Source: Muribacter muris (lineage in GTDB: Bacteria; Pseudomonadota; Gammaproteobacteria; Enterobacterales; Pasteurellaceae). Taken from it: a stretch of 49,035 nt of DNA. The notes beneath the pieces are model-generated. The model had not been told where the DNA came from, made no database searches, and saw nothing but the letters and a program-made list of their open reading frames with translations. The translations under genes and the position numbers were made by a program. Location of the stretch: contig NZ_JWIZ01000009.1 in assembly GCF_001038205.1 (NCBI RefSeq), positions 1 through 49,035 of the forward strand, given 5' to 3'. This document shows positions 29,819 to 39,212 of the stretch, in pieces. Each line of letters begins with the position of its first letter. Within the stretch, counting starts at the first letter, position 1.

Positions 29819-29905
29819 ATGAGTACGACATTTTTAAAAAATGGACCAAGCCAAACAGGAAATCCTTCTGGAAAAGGGCGTGGAAATAACCCTCCTAGAA
29901 AATAA
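29819..29905 (+). CDS. 28-residue Gly/Asn/Pro-rich microprotein
   Basis: The ATG at 29819 follows AGGAG by seven bases. The AGGAG shares bases with the stop codon of the upstream microprotein. The product is almost wholly polar, with the core GPSQTGNPSGKGRGNNPPRK, and is basic. No domain is recognised. Its Asn-Pro content echoes the first microprotein. A strong hairpin begins 13 bases after the stop, so the two-gene transcript is defined at both ends. Confidence 0.6.
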   Translation: MSTTFLKNGPSQTGNPSGKGRGNNPPRK

Positions 29906-29918
29906 TCTTTAATTTATA

Positions 29919-29947
29919 GCAGATGGGTTATATAATAACCTATCTGC
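29919..29947. terminator. Bidirectional terminator at the end of the microprotein operon
   Basis: GCAGATGGGTTAT (29919-29931) and ATAACCTATCTGC (29935-29947) form a 13-bp stem with one G-T pair and a 3-nt loop. It overlaps the stop of the convergent zinc-ribbon gene by eight bases and so can end both transcripts. Confidence 0.8.
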
Positions 29948-30347
29948 ATTCCTGTAGATTATTTTGAAAACTATGCCTAAAATCTGAATCAATAGCTTCC
30001 TTGTAGCCAACCTCCCGTATAGTTTCTAGTAAAGCACAACTACATATGTCAATATTTCTTTCAAAATCCTTATTGGAAAGATATGTTTTATTAGGATTTG
30101 CACATTGGTTAATAATGGCGTATTCGAATTTGGGGAGGTAGCGCTCTTGATCTAAGCTATTTTCAACTTGATAGCCAATAATCCCACCCGTAACCAGTAA
30201 AGCTGATGCTCCTACAATAATCGGTTTCGTGATCATTTTGATACCATAGGAATACCCTTGGAAACTCTTTTGGCAACATTTGCACTTGATATGGTTGGCA
30301 AATTCAATTTCATTCTTTATTTGGCAATGAGGGCAGGTAATTTTCAT
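29940..30347 (-). CDS. Hypothetical zinc-ribbon, single-pass membrane protein
   Basis: A 135-residue protein of unknown function. The N terminus is a zinc ribbon (CPHC at residues 5-8 and CKCC near 22-25). A membrane segment follows (KPIIVGASALLVTGGIIGY, about residues 41-59), then a C-terminal region of about 75 residues with paired cysteines (NQCANPNK, DICSCALL, LQECR). The positive-inside rule places the zinc ribbon in the cytoplasm and the Cys-rich part in the periplasm, where disulfides could form. It is AT-rich and part of the island between hisC and hisD. Confidence 0.6.
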   Translation of the reverse strand: MKITCPHCQIKNEIEFANHIKCKCCQKSFQGYSYGIKMITKPIIVGASALLVTGGIIGYQVENSLDQERYLPKFEYAIINQCANPNKTYLSNKDFERNIDICSCALLETIREVGYKEAIDSDFRHSFQNNLQECR

Positions 30348-30436
30348 TTTTTGTCCTTTTATCTAAGTATTGATTATAAAGGGGTAAATTATTTTTAACT
30401 AAAGGTTTTATAAAATCACAAATCTTCAGCTTGTGT

Positions 30437-31726
30437 TTAGCATTTCAACTTTGCCAACCGCACTTCTACAGCTTGTCTGTGAGCCTCTAACTGCTCGGCG
30501 GCGGCCATTGCGATAACCGTTGGGGCGAGGGCTTTAAAACCTTGCGGGCTAAGCTCCTGTACTGTCATTCGCTTGCTGAAATCCGCTAAACCGAGGCTTG
30601 AGTAGGTTTTTGTGTAGCCGTAGGTTGGGAGAACGTGATTCGTGCCGCTGGCATAGTCGCCCATACTTTCCGGGCTGTATGCGCCTAAGAAAATAGAACC
30701 GGCGTTATCAAGTTGGTCAAGCAATGCTCTTGGGTTTGCTGTTTGTACGACCAAATGCTCCGGTGCATAGGCATTGCTAATCGCAATACATTGGGCTAAA
30801 TCCTCGGCAAGAAATATGCGGCTGTGAGCAAGGGCTTGGCAAGCAGTCTGTTTTCGTGGCAAGTTTGCAAGTTGTTTTTCAATCGAAAGTGCGGTCGATT
30901 TTGCCACGGTTTCACTATTTGTAACTAAAATTACTTGGCTGTCCGCCCCGTGTTCCGCTTGTGAGAGTAGATCGCTGGCGACAAAATCAGGATCGGCAAA
31001 TTCATCGGCAATCACCAATACTTCGGACGGACCTGCCGGCATATCAATCGCCGCACCGTCAAGCCGTTGGCTCACTTGGCGTTTCGCCTCTGTTACAAAT
31101 GCATTGCCCGGTCCAAAGATTTTATCGACTTTCGCCACGCTTTCCGTCCCGAACGCCATCGCTGCAATCGCCTGTGCACCGCCAACGGCATAGACCGTTT
31201 CAATACCACACAACTCGGCAGTATAAAGAATTTCAGCGGCAATCGGCGGCGGCGTACAAAGCACAATTTTTTTGCAACCGGCAATCCGCGCTGGCACGGC
31301 AAGCATTAACACGGTAGAAAACAGGGGCGCTGAACCGCCGGGGATATATAATCCCACCCGTTCAATCGGGCGGGTCAGCACTTGGCAACGCACGCCGCTT
31401 TGGGTTTCAATATCTACCGCCTGCGGTTGTTGCGCTTGGTGGAAGGTGGCGATGTTCTGTTTCGCCGTTTGGATTGCCTGTTTTAATTCACTCGAAAGGC
31501 GTTCCCCTGCCTGCTGAATAGTGGCTTGCGACACGGTGAGGTTCTCTAATTTGACCTTATCAAATTTTTCAGTCAGTTCAAATAACGCCCGATCGCCCTG
31601 TGATTTTACAAGATCGAGGATATTTCCGACCGCTTGTTTAATCTCATCGGAAGCCGAAATTGCCGGACGGGTTAAGGCTTGCTGCCGTTCGGTGTCGGTG
31701 AGGTTATTCCAAATAAGTGTTTGCAT
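30437..31726 (-). CDS. hisD: Histidinol dehydrogenase
   Basis: A 429-residue zinc- and NAD-dependent enzyme that oxidises histidinol to histidine through the aldehyde. Typical segments are [39 protein letters not shown] and [11 protein letters not shown]. The ATG at 31726 has AAGGA upstream; a TTG six bases earlier is in frame. Two AAGTGCGGT-type uptake cores lie within it (30457-30465 inverted, 30887-30895). Confidence 0.97.
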   Translation of the reverse strand: MQTLIWNNLTDTERQQALTRPAISASDEIKQAVGNILDLVKSQGDRALFELTEKFDKVKLENLTVSQATIQQAGERLSSELKQAIQTAKQNIATFHQAQQPQAVDIETQSGVRCQVLTRPIERVGLYIPGGSAPLFSTVLMLAVPARIAGCKKIVLCTPPPIAAEILYTAELCGIETVYAVGGAQAIAAMAFGTESVAKVDKIFGPGNAFVTEAKRQVSQRLDGAAIDMPAGPSEVLVIADEFADPDFVASDLLSQAEHGADSQVILVTNSETVAKSTALSIEKQLANLPRKQTACQALAHSRIFLAEDLAQCIAISNAYAPEHLVVQTANPRALLDQLDNAGSIFLGAYSPESMGDYASGTNHVLPTYGYTKTYSSLGLADFSKRMTVQELSPQGFKALAPTVIAMAAAEQLEAHRQAVEVRLAKLKC

Positions 31727-31744
31727 AATCAATTCCTTGTCGTG

Positions 31745-32356
31745 TTAATTTAAAAAACTGCTGATGCCGAGATAAATCAATAATGTGCCGAAAAGTGCGG
31801 TCATTACTTTGCGGACGTAAAGTCGGTTGAGAAAACGTTTGGCAAAATGGGCGCTCAAGGCGTAGCCGCCCATTACGATTGCCACGGCAATTAAAAATAA
31901 GCCGGCTAATAACAACAGTTGTTGGGTGGTGCTCCAATCGCTATCGGCGTCCATAAATTGCGGAAAATATGCCAGTAAAAACACGATGGTTTTCGGGTTA
32001 ATCACAGTAATGAAAAAACCGGTTTTCCAATCGGTTTGGCTGGCTTGATTTTCTTGTGCCAAATGTCGCGAACGCAACGCCCAAAGTGTGATGATACCGA
32101 GGTAAATTAAGTAGCCGTTGGCAGCAATCCCCATTATGCTTAACGCGGTCGGGGATTGGCTTAATAGCTCACCGATTCCGGCAATCACAGCAATAAGAAG
32201 AACAATATCGCCCAACAAAATACCCAGCGTAATTGCCATACCCTTCCGCCAACCCCGTTCAATGCTGCCTTGAATCGTGAGCATCATTGCCGGTCCGGGT
32301 AGCGCGGCGATCAGCAGGCTGGAGAGGGTGAAATAAATCAGTAGGGATAATGCCAT
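31745..32356 (-). CDS. LysE/RhtB-family amino-acid exporter
   Basis: A 203-residue inner-membrane protein with six predicted helices. The family signature is at the N terminus (ALPGPAMMLTIQGSIERGWRKG) and in the middle (FFITVINPKTIVFLLAYFPQF). RhtB-type proteins export amino acids and related metabolites. Its place between hisG and hisD on the same strand suggests co-expression under the His attenuator and a possible role in exporting histidine or a pathway intermediate. That is inference. It contains an exact AAGTGCGGTCA uptake signal (from 31793). Confidence 0.88.
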   Translation of the reverse strand: MALSLLIYFTLSSLLIAALPGPAMMLTIQGSIERGWRKGMAITLGILLGDIVLLIAVIAGIGELLSQSPTALSIMGIAANGYLIYLGIITLWALRSRHLAQENQASQTDWKTGFFITVINPKTIVFLLAYFPQFMDADSDWSTTQQLLLLAGLFLIAVAIVMGGYALSAHFAKRFLNRLYVRKVMTALFGTLLIYLGISSFLN

Positions 32357-32394
32357 TCGTATTCCTTTTATTTTAAATAATGAAAAGTCAGGTG

Positions 32395-33291
32395 CTATTT
32401 CATCATCTTCTCAATCGGTAACACCAAAATTGAGCTTGCGCCAATCTCTTTCAGTTTTTCCATTGTTTCCCAAAACAGATTTTCTTGGCTGACGACGTGC
32501 ATCGCAACTTGATTAGTATCGTGGGCAAGTGGGAGAATTGTCGGGTTTTCCACCCCCGGTAAAAGGGCGGTAATGTCCGCCAGCCGATCTTTTGGGGCAT
32601 GGAGCATTATGTACTTCGATTCTGCCGCCTGTTGCACCCCTTGAATACGGGTAAGCAAGCGGTCGATAAGCGCCTGTTTTTTGCAATCGAGCACAGCCGC
32701 ACGCTGTACCAAACAAGCAGTAGAACGGTAAATCACTTCGACTTCTCGTAAGCCGTTTGCTTCCAAAGTCGCACCGGACGACACCAAATCGCAAATGGCG
32801 TTGGCTAAACCGGCGGTTGGGGCGACTTCCACCGAACCGGTCAGCAGACAGTTTTTAAACGGGATATTCTGTTGCTGCATATAGCGTTTGAGCAGATTGG
32901 GGTAGGAGGTCGCAATACGGGCATCGGTTAAATCGGCGATATTGCGATAAGCGGCATCCCTCGGCAACGCGAGGGAAAGGCGGCAACCGCCAAAATCAAG
33001 GCGTTTGAGCAGTTTATAGTCGGCATTTTCACCACCGGCGAGCCGCCCTAACGCCACTTCCTCCAGCACATTTTCGCCGATAATACCGAGATCGACCACG
33101 CCGTCAAAAATTAGCCCCGGAATATCGTCATCTCGCACCCGTAAAATATCAATCGGCAGGTTTTCGGAATAGGCGATAAGGCGCTGTTCATTCCAGTTAA
33201 TCTTCACGCCACACTGTTTTAAGAGAGTTTGGCAGTCGCTGCTAAGCCGTCCGGATTTTTGCATTGCAATGCGAAGTCTGTTGGTTGTCAT
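32395..33291 (-). CDS. hisG: ATP phosphoribosyltransferase, long form
   Basis: A 298-residue first and committed enzyme of histidine synthesis, condensing ATP and PRPP. It has the bilobal catalytic part ([56 protein letters not shown]) and a C-terminal ACT-like regulatory domain (about residues 225-298). Length and the regulatory domain indicate the long, HisZ-independent, histidine-inhibited form. It is the first structural gene after the leader and attenuator. Confidence 0.97.
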   Translation of the reverse strand: MTTNRLRIAMQKSGRLSSDCQTLLKQCGVKINWNEQRLIAYSENLPIDILRVRDDDIPGLIFDGVVDLGIIGENVLEEVALGRLAGGENADYKLLKRLDFGGCRLSLALPRDAAYRNIADLTDARIATSYPNLLKRYMQQQNIPFKNCLLTGSVEVAPTAGLANAICDLVSSGATLEANGLREVEVIYRSTACLVQRAAVLDCKKQALIDRLLTRIQGVQQAAESKYIMLHAPKDRLADITALLPGVENPTILPLAHDTNQVAMHVVSQENLFWETMEKLKEIGASSILVLPIEKMMK

Positions 33292-33321
33292 ATTGTGTTC
33301 CTGTTATTTTTGATAAAGAAA

Positions 33322-33349
33322 AACCCCTCGAAATCGCTTCCGAGGGGTT
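33322..33349 (-). terminator. his operon attenuator terminator
   Basis: AACCCCTCG (33322-33330) and CGAGGGGTT (33341-33349) form a perfect 9-bp stem with a 10-nt loop. On the minus strand it is followed by TTTTTCTTT. It lies between the leader peptide and hisG, as expected for transcription attenuation. Confidence 0.92.
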
Positions 33350-33413
33350 GAATTGCGTTCTGTTTCATTCGTACTCGGAAGTTATCTTCCGAATACACCA
33401 AATGCCCGAAAGA

Positions 33414-33461
33414 TTATTCAGGAAAATGATGGTGATGATGTTTCATACGAATAAAGGTCAT
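33414..33461 (-). CDS. hisL: his operon leader peptide
   Basis: A 15-residue peptide, MTFIRMKHHHHHFPE, with five consecutive histidine codons. GGAGT lies just before the ATG at 33461. When charged tRNA-His is scarce, ribosomes stall in the His run and the downstream terminator (33322-33349) is not formed. Too short for routine gene callers, but unambiguous. Confidence 0.95.
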   Translation of the reverse strand: MTFIRMKHHHHHFPE

Positions 33462-33488
33462 AACTTACTCCAAAGTTGAATGCTTTCG

Positions 33489-33517
33489 ACTATACGCAAA
33501 AATTTGGGCGTATGCAA
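33489..33517 (-). promoter_or_regulatory. his operon promoter
   Basis: On the minus strand TTGCAT (33517-33512), a 17-bp spacer and TATAGT (33494-33489) form a strong sigma-70 promoter. The start would fall about 20 bp before the hisL ATG. Confidence 0.85.
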
Positions 33518-33564
33518 TACTTTTTTTGAGAAAAAATGAAAAAATAGCAAACGATTGCGTAACT

Positions 33565-33573
33565 TGTTATAAT
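33565..33573 (+). promoter_or_regulatory. purC extended -10 promoter
   Basis: TG-T-TATAAT is a perfect extended -10. The -35 at the usual distance (TAGCAA, 33545-33550) is poor, as is typical for extended -10 promoters. No PurR palindrome was recognised by eye. Confidence 0.6.
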
Positions 33574-33606
33574 TCATCTGTTTTTATTTCTAAGAAGGCT
33601 TGAGCT

Positions 33607-34464
33607 ATGCAAATCAGTTTAAAAAAAATCTATTCCGGTAAAGTGCGGGATCTTTATGAGATTGACGATAAACGAATGTTAATGGTCGCCACCGATCGTC
33701 TATCCGCCTTTGATGTAATTTTAGATGATCCTATCCCACGCAAAGGGGAAATCTTGACCCAAATTTCAAATTTCTGGTTCAACAAACTCGCTCACATTAT
33801 GCCGAACCACTTCACTGGCGACTCCGTTTTTGACGTGCTGCCGAAAGCCGAAGCGGAAGCGGTGCAATACCGGGCTGTCGTTTGCAAACGCTTAACGCCG
33901 GTAAAAATTGAATCCATCGTGCGCGGCTACTTAACCGGCAGCGGATTAAAGGATTATCAACAAACCGGTACGATTTGCGGTTTGGCTTTACCCGCCGGCT
34001 TAATGGAAGCAAGCAAATTGCCCGAACCGATTTTTACTCCGTCCAGCAAAGCGGAAGTGGGCGATCACGATATCAATATCAGTTATGCCGAATGTGAACG
34101 CCAAATTGGTGCAGCGTTAGCTCAACAAGTCAAAAACGCCGCCTTAGCGCTTTACACCGAAGCGGCAAACTATGCACTCACGAAAGGCATTATTATCTGC
34201 GATACCAAATTTGAGTTTGGCTTAGACGAACACGGCACATTAACCTTAATGGACGAAGTGTTAACGCCGGATTCCAGCCGTTTTTGGTCGGTAGAAACCT
34301 ACCAAGAAGGCACAAACCCACCCTCTTTCGATAAACAATTTGTACGGGATTTGTTGGAAAATAGTGGCTGGAACAAACAAGCCCCCGCCCCGAAAGTGCC
34401 TGCCGATGTAATCGAAAAAACAGTGGCAAAATACCAAGAAGCGTTGGATCTACTGACTAAGTAG
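33607..34464 (+). CDS. purC: Phosphoribosylaminoimidazole-succinocarboxamide synthase
   Basis: A 285-residue SAICAR synthetase that joins CAIR and aspartate with ATP in purine synthesis. Recognised segments: [12 protein letters not shown] (glycine-rich ATP loop), [23 protein letters not shown], and [13 protein letters not shown] with [14 protein letters not shown] (metal and ATP binding). The length and C-terminal extension are of the longer Haemophilus/yeast-like form rather than the ~237-residue E. coli form. It is divergent from the his operon. Confidence 0.97.
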   Translation: MQISLKKIYSGKVRDLYEIDDKRMLMVATDRLSAFDVILDDPIPRKGEILTQISNFWFNKLAHIMPNHFTGDSVFDVLPKAEAEAVQYRAVVCKRLTPVKIESIVRGYLTGSGLKDYQQTGTICGLALPAGLMEASKLPEPIFTPSSKAEVGDHDINISYAECERQIGAALAQQVKNAALALYTEAANYALTKGIIICDTKFEFGLDEHGTLTLMDEVLTPDSSRFWSVETYQEGTNPPSFDKQFVRDLLENSGWNKQAPAPKVPADVIEKTVAKYQEALDLLTK

Positions 34465-34839
34465 AGCATACAAGCGGTGTGATCATTGCATATTTTTGCA
34501 AAAAAACCACCGCTTGCGTTTAGACTAAATGAAAAATAAGAACTCGACGTCGGTGAGAGTTTAAATCGTCAAATCCGATCACCATTGTGCAATGTCTCAC
34601 CGTTAAGAATTAAATCACTTACAGCCAGTAACTGCGATAATTATCTAGCCCTATCTTTGTTTTTTATCTGCCCTATATTGATACCACCAAAGTTTCATCT
34701 GTTGATGACCCTTAACTTTGTTCCACATTCAGATCAAGCCTCACATTGTAGGTTGTGTGCAACCTACTATACTCATACAGACCATAAAAATGGTTAAGGC
34801 GGCATCAGCCTTTCTCATTTGAAAGAATAAAAAAACGCC
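34465..34839. other. Intergenic region downstream of purC with inverted repeats
   Basis: Three inverted repeats are visible. CAAGCGGTG (34471-34479) with CACCGCTTG (34508-34516) is a paired uptake signal, probably the purC terminator. CGGTGAGA (34551-34558) with TCTCACCG (34595-34602) has a 36-nt loop. GTAGGTTG-TGTG-CAACCTAC (34748-34767) is a compact REP-like palindrome. No open frame with a convincing start or conserved product was found. Confidence 0.6.
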
Positions 34840-34867
34840 TTGCATTTTTTGAATAGGACGGTATGAT
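34840..34867 (+). promoter_or_regulatory. yhhQ promoter
   Basis: TTGCAT (34840-34845), a 16-bp spacer and TATGAT (34862-34867). Transcription would start near 34874, immediately before the riboswitch-like leader, so the leader would be only about 55 nt long. Confidence 0.65.
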
Positions 34868-34882
34868 TTCGCCCCTCTTTTT

Positions 34883-34926
34883 AACTGGGTTCCCTCACCC
34901 CATTTTATGTTGTTCAAAAAGGAAAC
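34883..34926 (+). ncRNA. Probable preQ1-I riboswitch
   Basis: The leader contains CUGGG-UUCCCUC-A-CCCCA, matching the preQ1-I pattern GGUUC-N4/5-ACCC. The hairpin stem is short (UGGG/CCCA), and an A-rich tail AAAAAGGAA follows whose GGA can pair with UCC of the hairpin loop to form the H-type pseudoknot. That GGA is also the Shine-Dalgarno of the next gene, so ligand binding would block translation. The linker between stem and A-rich tail (UUUUAUGUUGUUC) is longer than in textbook examples. The target gene, a queuosine-precursor transporter, is the expected one. Confidence 0.65.
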
Positions 34927-34929
34927 AAA

Positions 34930-35595
34930 ATGATACTTTTCGATTACCTTTCGGACGGGCAAAAGCGCCGTTCATTATGCCTATTGGCGTTTTTCCACAT
35001 TTTTATCATTACGCTTAGCAACTATTTGGTACAGATTGCCTTTGAAATTCCCGTTCCCTTTAGTGAAATGGCAATTCCGACCACTTGGGGCACGTTTTCT
35101 TTCCCGTTCATCTTCTTAGCAACAGATTTAACCGTACGGGTATTCGGGGCAAATTTAGCCCGTAAAATTATTTTTATCGTGATGTTCCCTGCCCTCTTGG
35201 TCAGCTATATCATTTCAGTCATTTTCTTTGAAGGGCAATTTCAAGGATTGGGCACCTTAGCCGAGTTTAATTTCTTCGTCTTTCGGATTGCTCTAGCCAG
35301 CTTTGCCGGCTATGTTGTGGGGCAATTACTGGATATTTTGGTGTTTAACCGCCTGCGTCAAGGCAAAACCTGGTGGCTTGCACCAGCGTGTTCGACTATT
35401 TTCGGCAGCTTTATTGATACCTTTGTGTTCTTTGCCGTCGCTTTCCACCAAAGCAGCGATGCTTATATGGCGGAGCATTGGTTTACCATCAGCCTTGTGG
35501 ACTACGCATTCAAACTGTTCGTCAGCCTACAGCTCTTTTTACCACTTTATGGCGTACTGCTGAATGTATTGGTAAAAAAGTTGCATTTACGCTGA
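34930..35595 (+). CDS. yhhQ: Queuosine precursor (preQ0/preQ1) transporter YhhQ
   Basis: A 221-residue inner-membrane protein of the COG1738/VUT family, which imports 7-cyano-7-deazaguanine for queuosine in tRNA. Six hydrophobic segments are visible. Conserved segments include PFSEMAIPTTWGTFSFPFIFLATDLTVRVFG (in parts) and the C-terminal FGSFIDTFVFFAVAF. The start ATG at 34930 is preceded by AAGGAA, which is part of the proposed riboswitch. The gene is monocistronic. Confidence 0.9.
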   Translation: MILFDYLSDGQKRRSLCLLAFFHIFIITLSNYLVQIAFEIPVPFSEMAIPTTWGTFSFPFIFLATDLTVRVFGANLARKIIFIVMFPALLVSYIISVIFFEGQFQGLGTLAEFNFFVFRIALASFAGYVVGQLLDILVFNRLRQGKTWWLAPACSTIFGSFIDTFVFFAVAFHQSSDAYMAEHWFTISLVDYAFKLFVSLQLFLPLYGVLLNVLVKKLHLR

Positions 35596-35722
35596 TTGCA
35601 AGCGCTTCGTTTTGGCAGAAAATTTGCAAAGAGAGTACCTTGGATATATAGCAAATGTACTGAAATAAAATGTGCATTTTTATGCGTGATACCCTCTAGC
35701 TTTAGCCACATTTTCAATTCTC

Positions 35723-35731
35723 TGCTAGAAT
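35723..35731 (+). promoter_or_regulatory. obgE extended -10 promoter
   Basis: TG-C-TAGAAT is a good extended -10 element 33 bp before the ATG. The -35 position (TAGCCA) is weak. Confidence 0.5.
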
Positions 35732-35763
35732 GTCGCCATTTTTAGAAGATTTTAGGACATTAA

Positions 35764-36942
<1,179 letters not shown>

Positions 36943-36956
36943 TCAATAGGAATGAG

Positions 36957-36983
36957 AAAGGCACAGTTAAACGCTGTGCCTTT
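36957..36983. terminator. Terminator between obgE and aroQ
   Basis: AAAGGCACAG (36957-36966) and CTGTGCCTTT (36974-36983) form a perfect 10-bp stem with a 7-nt loop and T/A flanks suited to both directions. The genes on either side converge. Confidence 0.88.
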
Positions 36984-36987
36984 TGCT

Positions 36988-37428
36988 TTAGCGAGCTTGT
37001 AAATAATGCGCGGCATAATCCAGAGCATAATCATAGCCTTTTGCACCTAAGCCGCAGATCACCCCTTTGGCAATATCGCTCAAATAGGAATGGTGGCGAA
37101 ACGGTTCACGGGCGTGAACATTAGAGAGATGCACCTCGACAAAAGGGATTGCTACTGCCAGTAACGCATCACGCAACGCCACGCTAGTATGGGTAAACGC
37201 TGCCGGATTGATAATAATAAAATCGACCTGCTGAAAAGCCTGATGAATACGTTCAATCAAGGCTTGCTCGCTGTTCGACTGAAAATAATCCAATGCGAGA
37301 TTGTAGCGCACTGCCGTCTGCTGCAAGTGTTGTTCAATATCAGACAACGTTTGCGAACCGTAAAGATGAGGCTCTCGTTTGCCGAGCATATTCAGGTTTG
37401 GGCCGTTAAGCAGTAAAATCTTTTTCAT
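36988..37428 (-). CDS. aroQ: 3-dehydroquinate dehydratase, type II
   Basis: A 146-residue dodecameric dehydratase of the shikimate pathway. [20 protein letters not shown] carries the catalytic Tyr and Arg, [17 protein letters not shown] the Asn and substrate contacts, and [18 protein letters not shown] the catalytic His. The ATG at 37428 follows AAGG; a longer frame to 37452 overlaps the preceding ArsC-like gene and has no site. It lies 10 bp beyond that gene on the same strand. Confidence 0.96.
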   Translation of the reverse strand: MKKILLLNGPNLNMLGKREPHLYGSQTLSDIEQHLQQTAVRYNLALDYFQSNSEQALIERIHQAFQQVDFIIINPAAFTHTSVALRDALLAVAIPFVEVHLSNVHAREPFRHHSYLSDIAKGVICGLGAKGYDYALDYAAHYLQAR

Positions 37429-37438
37429 TATCGCCTTC

Positions 37439-37780
37439 CTATAATAATTCATTGACTAACGCAGGCGGTCTGCAAAATCTTGTGCCTTTCCGACCGCTTG
37501 CAAAAGGGCGGTTGAGCAATTCCGGATAGGTCGCCATTAGCGTAATCAACTGTGTATCACTCAATGTTTTTTCGGCAACAAATTGCTGATAGGCGGCCAC
37601 ATCGGTTCGCATTGCTTGCTGAACACTGATGCCGCTTTCCCGAATTAACCGCTCAATCGTCTGTGCCGTTAAAGGGGTTTTGAGATATTCGACAATCTGC
37701 ACTTCAGCACCGGCTGCCTGCAAAATCGCCAGCGTTTCACGGGATTTACTGCATTTCGGGTTATGATAGAGGGTGATCAT
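37439..37780 (-). CDS. ArsC-family glutathione/glutaredoxin-type reductase
   Basis: A 113-residue thioredoxin-fold protein of the ArsC/YfgD family. The N-terminal active-site loop is [11 protein letters not shown] (Cys near residue 10). Arg residues in [18 protein letters not shown] are in the place where ArsC binds oxyanion. An uptake signal is embedded in the codons for that last stretch. No other arsenic genes are nearby, so a housekeeping redox role is as likely as arsenate reduction. Confidence 0.85.
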   Translation of the reverse strand: MITLYHNPKCSKSRETLAILQAAGAEVQIVEYLKTPLTAQTIERLIRESGISVQQAMRTDVAAYQQFVAEKTLSDTQLITLMATYPELLNRPFASGRKGTRFCRPPALVNELL

Positions 37781-37783
37781 TGG

Positions 37784-39088
37784 CTATTCCTCGCTTTTTA
37801 AATCTTTACGCAATGAAACCATTAACTGATCGATTTTCAGATTTTCCGTATCAATAATTTCAAATTTATACTTATCGTACAGCACGAAATCGGTCTTCTT
37901 CGGAATTTTACGCAGCATATACATCATAAATCCGCTAATCGTTTCATAATTTTCTTCATTTGGAAATTGGGTAATCTCCAACGCCCGCATCACATCTTCC
38001 AAAGGAGTAGAACCGTCAATCAGCCACGAATCTTCATCACGGCGGACAATTTGCTCTTCTTCATTGGAGACAAGCTCGCCCATTACAATGCTCATCACGT
38101 CATTTAGCGTTACAATACCGACAACCAACGCATATTCATTGATAATGACCGCAAAATCTTCGCCCGAGGATTTAAACAGTTCCAGCACCTCAAATAGTGA
38201 GAGAGTATCGGGAATATAAAGTGCTTTGCGTAGCACACGGTTATCGGTGAGGGAAACTTCTTCCCCACGCAAATAGAGCGTCAGCAAAGTGTGGGATTCC
38301 ACATAGCCTAAAATTTTATCGAGGCTACTGTCGCAGATCACCACTTTGGAATGGGAATTTTCACTCAGCGAATCCAATATTTGTTGGCGGGAAAAGCCCT
38401 TATCCAAATAGACGATATTTTCACGGGTCGTCATTGTTGACGTTACCGTGCGCTGCTGCATATCGAAAATATTTTCAATCAAATATTGCTCTTGGGTTTT
38501 TAGCACTCCCGCCTCTGCGCCCGCATCGACCATTGCGATAATATCATCGGATGTCATCGTATCTTGGCGGACGGTTGAAATCCGCAATAATCGGAAAAGC
38601 ATATTTGCCGTTGCGTCTAAAATAATCACCAACGGTTTAAAGATCAGGATAAAAAACGACATAATCCCGACCATTTTGATCGCCACATTTTCCGAATTTG
38701 CCATTGCCAACCGCTTCGGCATTAAATCGGCAAAGATAATAAAAGACACCGTAACAATCGCAAACGAAAGCCACGATGCCGCACTTTCCAGCCATTCTGC
38801 TTGGCTATATTGACTTAAAAATTGATGCACATAAGGGGTAAGCGACCCCTCCCCGATCATACCGCCCAAAACAGCAACCATATTCAGCCCGATTTGCACC
38901 ACCGTAATAAACTGCCCCGGCTGCGCCTGCAACGCAATCACTTGCTCGGCTTTTTTATTGCCGTCCGCCGCTAATTGCTGCAATTTGAGCTTGCGTGAAC
39001 CGGCAAGGGAAATTTCACTTGAGGAAATAATCGCACTGATGATAATCAATAAAATAATGATCAAAATAGATTCAAAGAGTCCCATCAT
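37784..39088 (-). CDS. CNNM/CorC-type membrane protein with DUF21 and CBS domains
   Basis: A 434-residue protein of the hemolysin-C/UPF0053 family. The DUF21 transmembrane domain (about residues 1-190) contains SEISLAGSRKLKLQQLA, and is followed by two CBS domains (TSTMTTRENIVYLD and VGIVTLNDVMSIVMGE). The C-terminal CorC_HlyC domain (about residues 350-430) contains DEDSWLIDGSTPLEDV. Members take part in magnesium or cobalt homeostasis. It lies 3 bp from the ArsC-like gene and is probably co-transcribed with it. Confidence 0.88.
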   Translation of the reverse strand: MMGLFESILIIILLIIISAIISSSEISLAGSRKLKLQQLAADGNKKAEQVIALQAQPGQFITVVQIGLNMVAVLGGMIGEGSLTPYVHQFLSQYSQAEWLESAASWLSFAIVTVSFIIFADLMPKRLAMANSENVAIKMVGIMSFFILIFKPLVIILDATANMLFRLLRISTVRQDTMTSDDIIAMVDAGAEAGVLKTQEQYLIENIFDMQQRTVTSTMTTRENIVYLDKGFSRQQILDSLSENSHSKVVICDSSLDKILGYVESHTLLTLYLRGEEVSLTDNRVLRKALYIPDTLSLFEVLELFKSSGEDFAVIINEYALVVGIVTLNDVMSIVMGELVSNEEEQIVRRDEDSWLIDGSTPLEDVMRALEITQFPNEENYETISGFMMYMLRKIPKKTDFVLYDKYKFEIIDTENLKIDQLMVSLRKDLKSEE

Positions 39089-39212
39089 ATCCCGTTAAAA
39101 TCACTTTACACAATGGAAAGAGTATAACAGAGAGCATACCCAAAATGTAAGTAGTCGGTTTTTTGATGATTTTTTGTCAGAAAATCAGTTAAACCGACCG
39201 CTTGTTAAAGGG

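Noticed and set aside
29668-29905. The microprotein repeats as a CRISPR or other DNA repeat array
   Set aside because: The repeats are only two, are in frame, and are better conserved at protein than at DNA level; there are no spacers.
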